From assembly GCA_951812925.1 (NCBI GenBank), contig OX638371.1, forward strand, positions 46,102,101 to 46,166,100: a DNA stretch of 64,000 nucleotides, read 5' to 3'. This DNA comes from Calliopum simillimum (taxonomy: Eukaryota > Arthropoda > Insecta > Diptera > Lauxaniidae). The notes under the pieces were generated by a model. The model ran no database searches, had not been told where the DNA came from, and saw only the letters and a program-made list of their open reading frames with translations. Below are positions 10,874-22,270 of the stretch, one piece after another. The stretch's first letter is position 1. Every line of letters starts with the position of its first letter. The position numbers and the translations under genes are program-made.

Positions 10874-12101
10874 GTAAGTAGAGTGAAAATATTTAATCTA
10901 GATCGTTCCAATTCAAGAAACTTTTAATTCTCTACGTGATTTACATAATTATATCAAAAATATTTTTTATACTTATGACCAAAAATTTACATTTTCAAAA
11001 AATCATAATCAACCCAAAAATTAAAAAAAATTATTCCACTTTATCTATCCAAGTATGTGTGTACGAGTATAAAAATGAATTGATGCACGATAGTTGGCTA
11101 AAACTCGAAAATGGCTTGACCGATTTGAATATTTTTTGTTTGGTTTTGCTAGCCTTCTTACTGAGGTGGTTTAGGAAAAACAAATTTTAATTAGGGTCCA
11201 TATTTAAGGTGGACCCCGTGCAAACAATTTTTTCAATCTCATTCTCTCAAAGACCTCTTAATCTGAGTTCACTAAGTTTTTGTTTAGAACTCGCTCTTTC
11301 TGTTTCTGTTCTGAATTTTCGTAAAAAATGCTCTTAATTTAATGTTCTAAATGGGTTTTTTGTATGTATCGGCGCGTGTCCGTAAACTTATTTAGTTCAT
11401 TTTCAATCCCACGAGCTATCTTTAACGACGAAGGCAGTGTGCACAATTTCATGCATTCTATCTTGCTTAGTTTTTTCGTGAAAACAATTTTTACAGACAG
11501 ACAGACAGACGGACAAAGCTAAATCAACTCAGGTGGTGGCGCTGATCAAGAATATACTTATTTACTTTTTTCATACCTGCCCCAATGTGCGTGGCTAATC
11601 TAGTTGGACACAAAGAAAAATTGACGAATTAGAAACTGCACTGAGATGACGATATAATATATTAGCACTTGTTCAAATGAGTCTTTCCAACATGAAGTAC
11701 TTGGTTTTGAACAAGTGAAGACTGTCGAACATGTTGTTCTGCTGGCTTTTGAAGGGGCTGTATACAGTATAGTATACTTATCTCTGTGTCACGTCAGTGC
11801 TACGCGTTAAAACAAATTTTTTAATTGACAAAATTTCACTAAAGCCGGTCGGTCTCCGTCAAGTACCATTATGTCTAGTTTGTGCAAATAATAATAAAAA
11901 AATATCTTTACTACATACAAAAATTAACGACAGAGGTAGACAAATAAAATGAAGCAAAGTACGAATGTTATTCCTAAAGTATTATGATTCTGCGCTGTTG
12001 TATTCCATGCTAAGTAGTAGTGAAAATAAAAATGAAGTTTTTTTTCGTTTTCTAAAAATATATATAATGGCGCCATTTCCGATAGACTTATCTGACAGAT
12101 T
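10874..12101. other. No gene seen; contains an inverted copy of the fly-wide repeat
   Basis: About 11495-11580 carries (GACA)n followed by 'ggacaaagctaaatcaac' and 'gctgatcaagaatata', the reverse complement of the repeat at 7085-7255. The rest has no motif I can name. Similarity to copy D of the long repeat begins at 12102. Confidence 0.5.
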
Positions 12102-12349
12102 GAACGCTAAAATCGCAATATTATAAGCTTTAGGTATTAGCGTTAAGTTTGAACATGTTATGCGCACGTGACTATGTACGCAGTGGAAAATAACCGTGTG
12201 GTCCATATTACCCACGTAGTCCATATTTCCCTCCCTTACCCTACTCAAATTTTTAATCAAAAACGTTTTTTCAAACAGAGTTTACAAAAAATCATACACA
12301 ATAAAATAAAAAGATAAAAAAAAAACAAATCAAAAATGTTTTTTTTTAT

Positions 12350-12700
12350 AATCATTAACATTAATCAATTAATCAATGCAAATCCGTTTTGAGTTCGTAT
12401 TTGAAGAATTAACGGATTCGAAACGGATTTACCCAGGTTCGAATCCTACCACAGGTGGATTTTTATCCTTTATTTTTCTTCCTTTTTTTTCTTTTTAATT
12501 GTTAATAAGCGCATCAAAACGATTTTTTTTCTGTAAATATACGGCATTAACATTTTTAAAATCGAATCCGTTTTGAATTCGTTTTTACATACGTTTCGGA
12601 TTCGAAACGGGTCCGCACTGCGGAATTACCCGGGTTCGAATTCTACCATAGGCGGATCGATAATTTTTTTTTTTTATTAATTTTTTTTTAATCGCTAATA
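12350..12700. repeat. tRNA-T-arm-like repeats (GGTTCGAATCC words)
   Basis: 'cccaggttcgaatcctacc' near 12430 and 'cccgggttcgaattctacc' near 12627 resemble the B box of RNA polymerase III promoters (GGTTCGANTCC). They are set among 'gaaacggatt', 'cggattcgaaacgg' and 'aagcgcttcaaaa' words. The same words are amplified in reverse at 41.4-43.0 kb. No complete tRNA can be folded here. Confidence 0.55.
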
Positions 12701-15700
12701 AGCGCTTCAAAATGTAAAAGTAAAAAACGTTTGGAAATGTGCCCTTTTGTTTTAAACATTTTATAAATCACTCTTATTTCACCATTTGGCCATTTAAGCT
12801 GCTGTTTATTAAAGGTTTTTTCGGCTACTACATACAAAAACAGTAATAAAGAATGGAAAAATCATTGCTAAAATTTTTGGGCTAAAAGTCATTTGATTTT
12901 TTTTCTATTTTAAAGACGGTTATTAAAAAACATATCCCAAAATGTACTACACTTCATGATTCTTTCTTCTAGAACGGACCTTTGACTGCTGACAGACAAA
13001 ATATCATAACGATTGAGCTACTTTTGACGAAATGATAACATATATCATGAATGAAGCCAAAAATTACTAAATAATTGGGACTGTTTTTTCAAAAAATCAT
13101 AATTCCCAATCAACGAATTTGGGCTAATAGAGGCTGCTACATAATATTATTTATATGTATGGCTATTGAAAAAAAAAATATGAAGAAAAAAAAACTGATG
13201 CAATTGGAAATTTTTCAAGTCAAAAATTTTTTGATTTTTTTTTTCAAATGACGATTTAAAAATTATTTTTTGAAATATACTCTGAATCATATTTTTTTCT
13301 TTTAAAGGAACCTCTTAGCTACAAACATACCAAAAATTACGAAGATCGGACGTTTTTTCGCAAAGTTATCACATTTTCCGTGAAAATTGACATGCGACAA
13401 TAGCGCAAAATCGACTTTGTAGACGAATTTTAAAAAATTCCCCACGACGAAAGAACTCAAAATCAAGCAAAAGGAAAAAATACGTGTCTCATCGATTTCA
13501 ATGTAGAAACTATTAAAAAAAAAAAAATACTGCCTGGACGATTTGAGATGAAAGATGACCCTATGGTGTATAGAAAATTAAATTATCTTTTAAACTGCAT
13601 TTTAATTTTGTTTGTATGACTCCGCATTAAAGACATATCGCAATTTAAATAGTAGGAAATTTTAAAATGAACTTATACGTAGCATTTCGTATCATAACTG
13701 TTAACAACTTTTTAAATTGGGTGATCTTCTAAACTATATATAAGCCGTTAGAAAAAATTTTTAAAGTATTTTTGAAGGAAATTTCCAGTGCTACAAAATT
13801 GGACACCAACATTTTTCTGTAAAAGTTAGCATTAGCGAGATATTTGCAAAAAACTGGTTTTAGCGACCTTTGAGCCTTAATAACTTTTTATGCGCACACG
13901 ACTTTGCAATGGACTTTTCACACTTTATTTATCATGCATTAATAAAGATAATTCCGGTGAAAAAAATTCACTTGGAATTATTTTGCACAGCAGCTCTTTT
14001 TTCGTCTTATTTTCCTGGGCTAACATTTATTTTTTTCTGCTACACAAATTCAAAAACAAACAATAAGACAGGCACACCGAAAGAAAATTTCGTGTGCCAG
14101 CGGGTAGACCCCGCTACCTCCTTGGATTTTGAGGCGCTGAAATAATAAAATAAAAAGCTTATAAGCATCCATTTTCCCCAGCACTCCCTAAGTCTCCTTG
14201 CTATAAACATTCGAAAATGTATTCATATTTTAAGGTTTTTTGGAGCGCTGATCTTGAATATTGAAATAAAAAATGATTTTAGGGACATATTCACACCTTG
14301 GCACGCTTTAATTACCGCCTAGGGTTTGCTGAAATTTCACTTTTTGTGAAAATAGAAGATATACGTTTGATCCTAAGTTTTTCAGAGCTCTAAAACTGAA
14401 AATGAGAATGAAAAATAATTTCAACCCCCTTACAATGGTGGAGGGATTGAAAGTTCACTTCTTGTGAAAATTGAAGAGGTGCGTACGTATTAATGTTTTT
14501 TAGAGTTTTGAAACTGAAAACTAAGATGAAAAATGATTATTTAAATGATACTTAATAATTTTAGTCAATCAACAAACTATGGAACAGGAAAACAAATTGT
14601 TTTTTGTCGCCCAGTGTTATGGAAGTATAATATATTTAAGAGATTTTCAAAAGGGCGTATTTTCAATTCTGTAATGTACATTTTTGAAAATTCGGTATTT
14701 AATTTATTTTCGTTGAAAATTACATAATTTTTAAAATTGAAAAATTGCGTTTCAATTTTCATTTATTTATTTACCCTATTTTTTTACTATATTAGTAAAT
14801 ATTCAAACCAAATCTGTTTAATATACCTTGGTTATGTTCACTAACACAACATTCAGAATTGGCAAAAATCTCGAAAACGAAAACAAGACTCGAACTTAGC
14901 TAAGGTTAGTCTGCAAAGTTTTAATTTCCTTCTTTCTTGTTCGAGCCATCAACCTAAGCAGACGAATCATCCTAAATTTTAATCAAAATTTACATTCAAC
15001 ATCACATGTTGAAAATTGACAAAAAGTCCTAAAAGTAATTTACAATACTTCTTGGAAATAAAGTGTGTGTCATTTTGTTTAAAAATCAAAATAAACCAAA
15101 ATTAATTAATTTGATATTGGCTCGGTGATAGAAAATATTTCGGCTTAAAAGGAAAATTTAATTTTTATTGGGACTTCAAAAACCTTCCAAGGTAATAGTA
15201 TTTATCTTAATTCCTTTTTCATCTACAAAGCATTAAAAACAAAAATTTTTTATATAGTTTCCTTATTTTTCCTGGAATTTTCATTTTCATATTATACATA
15301 TTATGTATGTATACCCCCCGGTTGTTAAAAAACATCAAAAAACATAAGGTAAAAAAATCATTATTTTCTGTACATTTGTACAATTCCGAAATTCTATTTC
15401 TTTTCTCATTTTTTTCATTTAAAGATCATAAATCTGGTGAGACTGAGAAAAGCTTTGCGTTACTATAACTCAGCTCACCAGCATTTTTTTATTACGGATT
15501 CTACATTTCTCGAAGGCTTGTATGCCTTGGCTCTACATAACGCTCATCAATTCAAGTGCGGCTTTCAAAGCGTGGTAGCAATCAACTATTTGTGTAGGCG
15601 GTATATATGCCTGAAAAATTCAGCAAAAAACATAATTTGAAAACGGTAAAACTGTACCAAAAATCCAGAAAAACGTGATTGAAGTTAAAGTTTTAGGAAA

Positions 15701-16198
15701 TTTGCATTTAAAAAAAACATACAGCATAAAAATATTTTTAAAAGGCTAAAATTTACATTCTAGTGTACTCGGCATAATTAACGCGGTTTTTAAGTAATTA
15801 AGTAAAATTTTTGTTTTATATTGCACTTCATAATAAAAGTTGCAAAAACGGTGTAAAAAATGGTTGTTTAGTGATTAAATTTAACTTAAAACATAATTTT
15901 TAAATCATTTGCTAACTAAAGAAAAATTTATATAAAAGAAATCGTTTTTGCTACTAAAAAAATCGAGAGTAGTTTCCAAACAAAATCAGAATATTAAAAT
16001 TATAACTAAATTTTCGTGCTAAAAAGTTTTAAAAATAATTAAGAATATAAGAAAAATCATATATACAAGTAATTTCACACATTGGAATTATTACCATAAC
16101 CATAATTAACATTTGCCCACGTTAGCTCCAGTCAACTCTACACAATTGGAAGGTCTTTCATCAGTGTGGTGACAAACAAGCAAAGTGAATGTGTATGA

Positions 16199-16722
16199 GA
16201 GAGAGCCTGCATTGTATGTGGAAAACAAATCCGCCCTTGTAGGTTTTAATTGTAGCTAGCGTAGCATGTCTCAAAACCAGAGTGTGTTACCAACTAACAA
16301 TTTGGCAATTTTTCACAACAGACGGCGCTAGTGAGCCTTATGAGTTATGCATAATGGCGATCCTGCTCAGAGAGTTTACTCGTGGCCTATAGCACAATCG
16401 CTTAAGCACCGCGTTCTCTTTCATTAGAAAACCGGAGTCACGGGTTCGAGTACGGTTTCTGGCAAGATTTAACTAAAACTGATCTGATGAGGCTATATAC
16501 ATGTTTATATATGAAAATATATAAATATGTATGTGGAAGTAGCCGAAACATATGTAATCAATTTCCATGTTAACACTTGCTTTCGTCTGTTGTTGAAAAA
16601 TTGCAAAAATGACTGTTTAATTAGTTCAATATAAAGTTGTCATACTTCAATTTAGAAAAAGCGCGTTGGTACTTTCATTGGTACTATACAAGCAATAAAA
16701 AACAGTCAATAAACTAACTTCA
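16199..16722 (+). mobile_element. 524-bp SINE-like retroposon insertion with 12-bp target duplication
   Basis: The word 'gaatgtgtatga' flanks the insert at 16187-16198 and 16723-16734. The inverted copy C has the uninterrupted site (about 36652-36663, one mismatch), so the boundaries are certain. A 12-bp duplication fits LINE-mediated retroposition. Inside, 16382-16464 has an A-box-like 'tatagcacaatcg' and a B-box-like 'cgggttcgagtacgg', suggesting a degenerate tRNA-like pol III promoter. There is no clear poly(A), and the tRNA-like part is not at the very 5' end, so the SINE label is tentative. Confidence 0.6.
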
Positions 16723-16758
16723 GAATGTGTATGATATTTTATTTTTTTCTATATATTA

Positions 16759-17171
16759 GAGTTATTCACGATCTAGAGTAACGAGCTGAGTAACAGGGTA
16801 AAAGTGCACTCAGTTACTCTGAATAGTGAGCATACTCAATACTTTGCACGTATATTTGCTTTTTGTTTCTCAAAATAATCTTAGCTGACAACAAAAAAAA
16901 AAATTTTTAAATGAATATTTTTCTCCCATTCAAATTATTATTTTTGATGAACGAAAATTGCCTCTCAATCATAAACAAATTCAAACGTTTCTATAGAAAT
17001 AGAAATAGTAAAAAAAAGGCAAAAGTGTTAGATTATTTTACACTAGAAAATAGCTTGACTAAAAGGGTAAAAGAGTAACAGAGTAACTTACGTATATTTT
17101 GTTGTTGTGGTTGTGCACAGTTACCCTGTTACTCTGTTACTCAGGACGTTACTCTAGATCGTGAATACCTC
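16759..17171. mobile_element. 413-bp MITE, TATTCACGATCTAGAGTAACG ends
   Basis: The inverted ends 'ttattcacgatctagagtaa' and 'ttactctagatcgtgaata' flank a non-coding body full of 'gagtaacagggtaa' / 'ttaccctgttactctg' words. Flanks are TATTA/TATTG. The orthologous site in copy C (about 36625-36632) lacks it, so it is a copy-A-specific insertion. It shares its terminal TATTCACGATCT with the unrelated-bodied MITE at 5582-5717. Confidence 0.75.
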
Positions 17172-17662
17172 TATTGATTCAAATATTGTATTCAAATTAA
17201 AAGAGCATAACACTTGCAAAAGCTGCAGTTGCCAAAGATTCTCATATGCTAAAGTTGCATTGATAACAAAGATAAAGAGTGATAACCAAATTCACCACAC
17301 GATCGCTTTGCGTGAGAACCTTTGGTGTGCATCGCTCTCTTAGTCTACGCTTGTTGTTGTAAAATCTCTTGCAATACTTAAAACTTGAAATGGATAAACT
17401 GTAAAAGTTTATGTATTTGTTTTGATTATAATTTTCTTCTAATTCTAATTCTTTAAGTTTGCTAACTTACAAAACCAAGCTAACGACAAAAATGAAGTTG
17501 CAATTCTTATGGCCTATTTTTTAATTACCAAAATATCTTAACCATTTTAAATTTAAGTTAACTCACACGTACACACATGTAAATAATTTGGTGTGTTGTG
17601 TTTCAATATAATTTTCATTCCAATGATTTAAAATATCCAATACTTGCACAATATTTTTAAAG

Positions 17663-18000
17663 AGACCAATACGTAAACTGTTCAAGTTTTGTTTTTTCTT
17701 TGTATTTTTGCAACCTATTTTTAGGCGTATGCCCTTATTTTTTTATAAGTATTGAGTCAGAATTCGAATTTAATTTAAAATACTGCTTCAAATGTAATTA
17801 AACTTAATTTACTCTTACCTTAAATGTATCAGAATGTTTTATACTATCCTTTAAGGGAATAAAAAGTCTAAGCTGGTTTAATAACCTTTTTTGTTCAAAA
17901 TTGAGTATAAACTCGTGTCTAAAATTTTTATTATGGAATTTTTGTGAAATAAAATTTGTAATAATGGAATACTAAATTAATTAAAGTTTCCTTGGGGATA
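17663..18000. other. Unassigned AT-rich spacer
   Basis: Lies between the end of repeat A and the presumed Gypsy 5' LTR. No ORF, no repeat partner in the window. Confidence 0.4.
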
Positions 18001-18420
18001 TGATGGGATAGGGTAAATTTATTTGGGATCTTATAAATATTTCGCGTATAAGATCATGGGGGGGTGGGTTTCGACGCAGTATCTTGGTTTACATCTTCAA
18101 GATACCTACAAACTCCTCAATACAATCGATACTTTCAATCTTTTTGTAATTTTCATTAGGCGATACAGGGGTAGTTTTAGTATGACCTTTCTTGGTCCAT
18201 TTAATTGTATTCATAGGGAGTCTACAATCATTTTTTTGTGTAACATTGTGAGTGCGTGGGTAGGTCACGAAACCCCCCAGCCGACTGCTTGCTAGCCCAG
18301 TCAATGGCTCCCGCCCGACCTCACCACCACCAACGATTGAGCATCTCCTTTTGAGGTTGTGTTTCAAAATCGTTATGCAATTTGCATCTTTACAATTTTG
18401 TCTGCACGTTACATAAATAA
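18001..18420 (+). repeat. Probable Gypsy 5' LTR
   Basis: Inferred from position: it directly precedes the primer binding site. It begins 'tgatggg' and runs to 'acataaataa'. It is markedly more GC-rich around 18245-18345 than its surroundings. No second LTR survives to confirm either edge, so the start is a guess. Confidence 0.4.
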
Positions 18421-18438
18421 TGGCGCCCAACGTGGGGC
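18421..18438 (+). promoter_or_regulatory. Primer binding site for tRNA-Lys(CUU)
   Basis: 'tggcgcccaacgtggggc' is complementary to the 3' end of fly tRNA-Lys(CUU) (T-arm ...CCCCACGTTGGGCG plus CCA). This is where minus-strand DNA synthesis of the Gypsy element would begin, and it fixes the 3' edge of the LTR to within a few bases. Confidence 0.85.
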
Positions 18439-19218
18439 CGAAAACATTTCTACCAAACTGGGTTTATTACTTTCGTTAACTTGTCGTTTTCGAGAAGTAA
18501 GGAAAAATGATCGATTTCAAATAATTTGAAAAAATCTACCAGTTTTTGAATAGTTTGAGGATCCCAAATCAAAGTGTCAGTTATGTCTCTGTGACATAAT
18601 TGGTCACAATTCGTTTCAGTTTTGTAAATTTCAGTTATTTTTATTTAATAATTTTCTTTTGAACGGTGTGTTACCATAGTTTTGGTGTTGAATAAGTTTT
18701 TTACCATTTCTGGAATTTCGACTATTTGGCGAATTATAGGTCCGAATAAATATCGACCGAAATGCTCTTTCTTACTCCTTTCAGTGCAAAGCGATGGTTC
18801 ATTACGTCAGAATAATTTTGTTAATTTGGTGGCAAAGTTTTTGTTTTGAATTAAGATACCTGTTATGCTTTATTTGGTTTTGGAATTACAGTAAATTAGC
18901 TGTATGCGAATTTCTGTCCGACTAGATTACAGCAATGTTGAGTAAAAAATACTAACAGATGGTTCTTGAATTTTATTTTGCCTTCAAAATTAGTTTCAAT
19001 AGCCAAATTCTCTTTATCTTTATCGATTGTACGGGGTTACTTAATATTATCCCTGAAAATTCATATCACCCTATAAGGAAAACTTTATCTCATATTTTTT
19101 GGTTAAAATTTAATAAAATTTTTTTATATAAAATTTAATTTTCGTAGGAAAAAATACAAATTCATTTAATTTTTTGTTTTTTAGATAAATTTGTATTTTC
19201 TTTTGTTGAAACTTTGTT
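18439..19218 (+). other. Gypsy leader (5' UTR) between primer site and gag
   Basis: 780 bases without ORFs. Runs up to 'aaactttgttatggtaatgg' at the gag start. It would hold any packaging signal. I see no extra insertion in it. Confidence 0.5.
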
Positions 19219-19874
19219 ATGGTAATGGAGAGAAGTTCCGAAAATATTCCTGCATTAGCAGCGGAATCTGCTGTAGCAGATTGCAGCATTTGTTTACAGC
19301 CTATGATGGATAATAGTGAATGTGTGTCTACCCCTTGTAATCACATCTTTCATAAAAGGTGTATAATCAATTGGTTATCGGATACACAAGATTGTCCACA
19401 GTGCCGGACTGCCTGCCAGGTGAATACACTTGAGTCTTTTGAACGCGAAAATTTGTCAACTAATGACACCCATTTACATCAATCGCAAACATATTATAAT
19501 AAAAGTCAGAAAAGACTTTTTGATGAATCTTCTCAAGCTTCAAGCAATATACCAATGTCTTCTCGTTTGCAACAAAATGCAATTAATGCAATGCCATTAG
19601 TGAAAATTTCTCCCGCACCTCGCAATAGTTTTGGTAATAATACTCACCGTAATTTACCACGTACTCCTGTTGTTCCTTATGACAACAGACGAAACTTTTT
19701 TAATTCAAATAATGCAGCTACAGTAAGACCTGAAGTGCAAAATTCAAACTTATTAAGTCAGGGTAACCAATCCCAGATTGATTACAATCAGATTTCTGAA
19801 ATGATTGAAAGCAGCTTGAATAGGTTACTTTCAAATCTGAATTTGCAACCTAATGCTGAAGTTCCCAGTAATAA
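19219..19874 (+). pseudogene. gag: Gag N-terminal part with RING-H2 finger
   Basis: Residues 22-62 form a complete RING-H2 finger: C22, C25, C40, H42, H45, C48, C59, C62, with the usual W52 before the last pair. RING fingers bind E2 ubiquitin-conjugating enzymes, so E3 ligase activity is possible. A Gln/Asn/Ser-rich linker of about 150 residues follows. The frame is cut at 19874 by the MITE. Past the MITE (20478-20571) and the hAT (25352 on) the same frame continues into the capsid domain, so RING and capsid belonged to one polypeptide. The start could also be the second Met, two codons on. The ORF itself shows no internal stop. Confidence 0.85.
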
Positions 19875-20477
19875 CACAGTGCAACACAAAAAATGCCCCT
19901 GGGGTCTCATAAAGTTTTTCTGATAGGTTATGAAAAATAAAAATACACATATTTCACCGAACATGTGCATCAGTGATTTTTTCCATTTTATGGGTCCTCA
20001 AAGCTTAAAATTCGCGTTTTATATGAAATTTTGAGATTTTATGAAAAAACCATCTTATTTTGAAATGTTGCTCGTGTCCTTACCTTTAATTTAAGATATA
20101 ACAATTGAGAACCAGCATGGTAGTGATTGTTTTATAAGCAAAACTGTAAAAATTTTGCTATTTCAATATTAGAATACTATGATGATTTTTTTATTTTCCG
20201 AAATATATGAAAAAAAAAAAAAAAAAATATATTGAAAATGGTTTTGCTTAAATTAAAGGTAAGGACACGAGCAACATTTCATAATCAGATGGTTTTTTCA
20301 TAAAATCTCAAAATTTCATATAAAACGCGAATTTTAAGCTTTGAGGAGCCATAAAATGGAAAAAATCACTGATACACATGTTTGGTGAAATACGTGTATT
20401 TTTATTTTTCATAACCTATTAGAAAAACTTTATGAGACCCTAGTGGCAAAAATTTTTTTCCATTTTGTCGCACTGTG
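19875..20477. mobile_element. Foldback MITE, CACAGTGC ends, TAA target duplication (copy 2)
   Basis: 603 bp, the same family as 5845-6446: 'cacagtgcaacac' at the left, 'gtcgcactgtg' at the right, with the 'ggggtctcataaagttttt' and 'aaacgcgaattttaag' blocks mirrored across an A-rich centre at about 20210-20230. Flanks are TAA on both sides. Excising the MITE plus one TAA restores the gag frame, which confirms the duplication. Confidence 0.85.
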
Positions 20478-20571
20478 TAATTTGAATATTAATCATAATA
20501 ATAATGTTTCTTTAAATCCGCCAAATGCTGGCGCAGCCAATAATCACTTTAATATTAATCACAATCGTGAT
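20478..20571 (+). pseudogene. gag: Gag fragment between MITE and hAT insertions
   Basis: 31 codons of Asn-rich linker ('NINHNNN', 'NPPNAGAANNHF') in the same frame as the RING part. It ends at the hAT target duplication ATCGTGAT (20564-20571), and the frame resumes at 25360. Confidence 0.8.
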
Positions 20572-20694
20572 TAGGGTTACCAACATTTTTATGGTAAAAT
20601 ATAGTATTTTTCCGAATAAGCCTTAAAAAAATGTAGTACGCTACAAAAAAAATATAGTACTTCATGGAAAAAGTAGACAAAGATTTATTTGGTA

Positions 20695-22270
20695 AGGGAA
20701 TTTATCCGGGTATGAGACGGGTTTTGTCCTTAAATCATAACCTTTTACTGGTCAAACCGTTTCATAAGTTTTATATGTCGTTCAAAAGATAAGAAATGCA
20801 CATAACTTTCTTCTGAAGAACGTAGAAAGTTATTTCATCACATTCAAAAGTTATGGCCAATTTTCTAAGTACTTTTTTTTAGCAATTTCAATTTTGTATC
20901 CGGGTATGAGACACCAAGAAAAAGTGCAATGAAAATCAGAAAATATGAAATAAAAACCTTATGACTGTGTATTAGCACAAACTTTTATTCATTTTTCGTT
21001 CCATTAATATTGATATTTGATAGTTGCACTAGATTTTGATTCGAAAGAAAAAATGTCCATATCGTTACAAATTTTGTATCCGGGTATGGGACACATCTAA
21101 AAATGCAATTTAAATTAGAAAATACGAAATAAAAACACCATAACTGTAAGTAAACACATGTATAATTACATATCGATACCTTAGAGCGCTATAGTCCTAT
21201 CTCCACTTTTTTCGATTTCGAGATTTTTGCAGTTATGGCATCATTGTGGGCTTCTTTACCGTGTGGAAAACTGTAAGATGTCAAAATGCCACTAAAATAC
21301 CAAAATATTCAATAATTAAGAAAAATCCTATCTCCAAACTGTAATTTATTCAAGAGCGCTACTGTCCTATCTCCACTGAATATTCAAATAAGTCACATTT
21401 TTAAAAAAAAATCTTTCCTTTTTGGCGTTTTCTTCGCGTTTTATGACTTTTTGCGACATTTTATTGAACAAATTTGGTTACACCCAAGGCTCCACACTTG
21501 TTTGTTGGAACCAAAAATTCAAAAAAAAAAAAAAAAAAAAAAATTCGTTTTTTTAGAGTTTTCTACGCGTTTCATGACTTTTTACGACATTTTAGTGGAA
21601 AAAATTTAAAAAATGTACTAAATACGTCGTTTTTTTTAATAGTAGTGGAATTATGTATAAGGGCAAAAGTTATGACATACTGTAAATTGGCTGGGATTTC
21701 GTTAGAAATAAGTAAAATTGGTTAAAAACATTAAATTATGTTAAAATATACTATAGGTTAAAATATTGCATTAGTCGTTATATCAAAATAGCAGCCAATC
21801 CTAAATAACCACTGTTTGAAATCTTCTTTTTGCATTTCCCAACAATTGGAAAAATGGAGATAGGACTATAGCGCTATAAGGTATCGATATGTACATGATG
21901 TGTCTCATACCCTAATACATGACACTTTTTAAGAAAAGCTTAAAAGTAATGTTTTAACCATTTATATTTGCACAAACCCAAATCGTATCACAAAGTAGAT
22001 ATAAAACACTAAACGCTAACGCATGACACTTCCCATTTCCAGTTGATTAAATCCAAAATATAACACTTTGAAACAGATCATAAAAAAACTTTTTACAGTC
22101 GAGTTGCGACCTGAGGTGTATAACTTAAATAAGCAATAGATCTTTTCACTTCGGTGTTGGCTTAAAAACTTGGTCATAGTAAGAGGATAGTTCAACAGTA
22201 GTCAGATTGCATCATAGAAAAAATCGACTGTCTCATACCCGGAGGTGTCTCATATCCGGATACATTCCCC
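20695..22270. mobile_element. 1.58-kb TIR element with TA duplication, nested in the hAT
   Basis: Ends 'agggaatttatccgggtatg' and, inverted, 'ggggaatgtatccggatatg', each followed by GAGAC. Flanked by TA on both sides (20693-20694, 22271-22272), as for Tc1/mariner-type elements. The motif TATCCGGGTATGRGAC recurs internally near 20897, 21076 and, in reverse, near 22230. No transposase. Confidence 0.7.
21168..21895. mobile_element. Innermost inverted-repeat element in the TA element
   Basis: 'cgataccttagagcgctata' then 'gtcctatctccac' at 21174 is mirrored at about 21853-21890 by 'ggagataggactatagcgc' and 'aaggtatcgat'. A third direct copy of 'gagcgct(a)...gtcctatctccact' lies near 21354. Non-coding. 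It is the third level of nesting at this site (Gypsy, hAT, TA element, this). Confidence 0.55.

Larger units (their letters stand above)
12102..17662 (+). repeat. Composite long repeat, copy A
   Basis: A 5.5-kb non-coding block whose parts recur at 33647-34977 (direct) and at 36138-38887 and 38888-43264 (inverted). It begins inside a 'GGGAGGGAAATATGGAC' TIR element and carries tRNA-T-arm-like repeats at 12.35-12.70 kb and the AGCCCAGGAAAATAAGA end of a foldback family near 14018. It finishes with a unique stretch to 17662. Short frames conserved among copies simply follow DNA identity. Two insertions (16199-16722 and 16759-17171) are specific to this copy. Confidence 0.85.

Noticed and set aside
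11982..12260. A frame with 'GNMDYVGNMDHTVIFHC', also at 43100-43375
   Set aside because: It lies on the TIR and internal words of a non-coding transposon; the two copies diverge completely beyond the repeat edge.
14577..14762. A 61-residue reading frame repeated word for word at 38079-38264 and 39228-39413, suggesting a conserved small gene
   Set aside because: Identity extends equally through the non-coding DNA around it, and the frame on the opposite strand is just as well kept. It reflects recent duplication, not selection on protein.
17161..17343. A Cys-containing frame ('EHNTCKSCSCQRFSY') shared with 36457-36654
   Set aside because: Shared DNA of repeats A and C; different N-termini, no start context, no family match.
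18089..18430. 113-codon minus-strand ORF over the LTR and primer site
   Set aside because: It covers the LTR and PBS of the Gypsy element; antisense chance frame.
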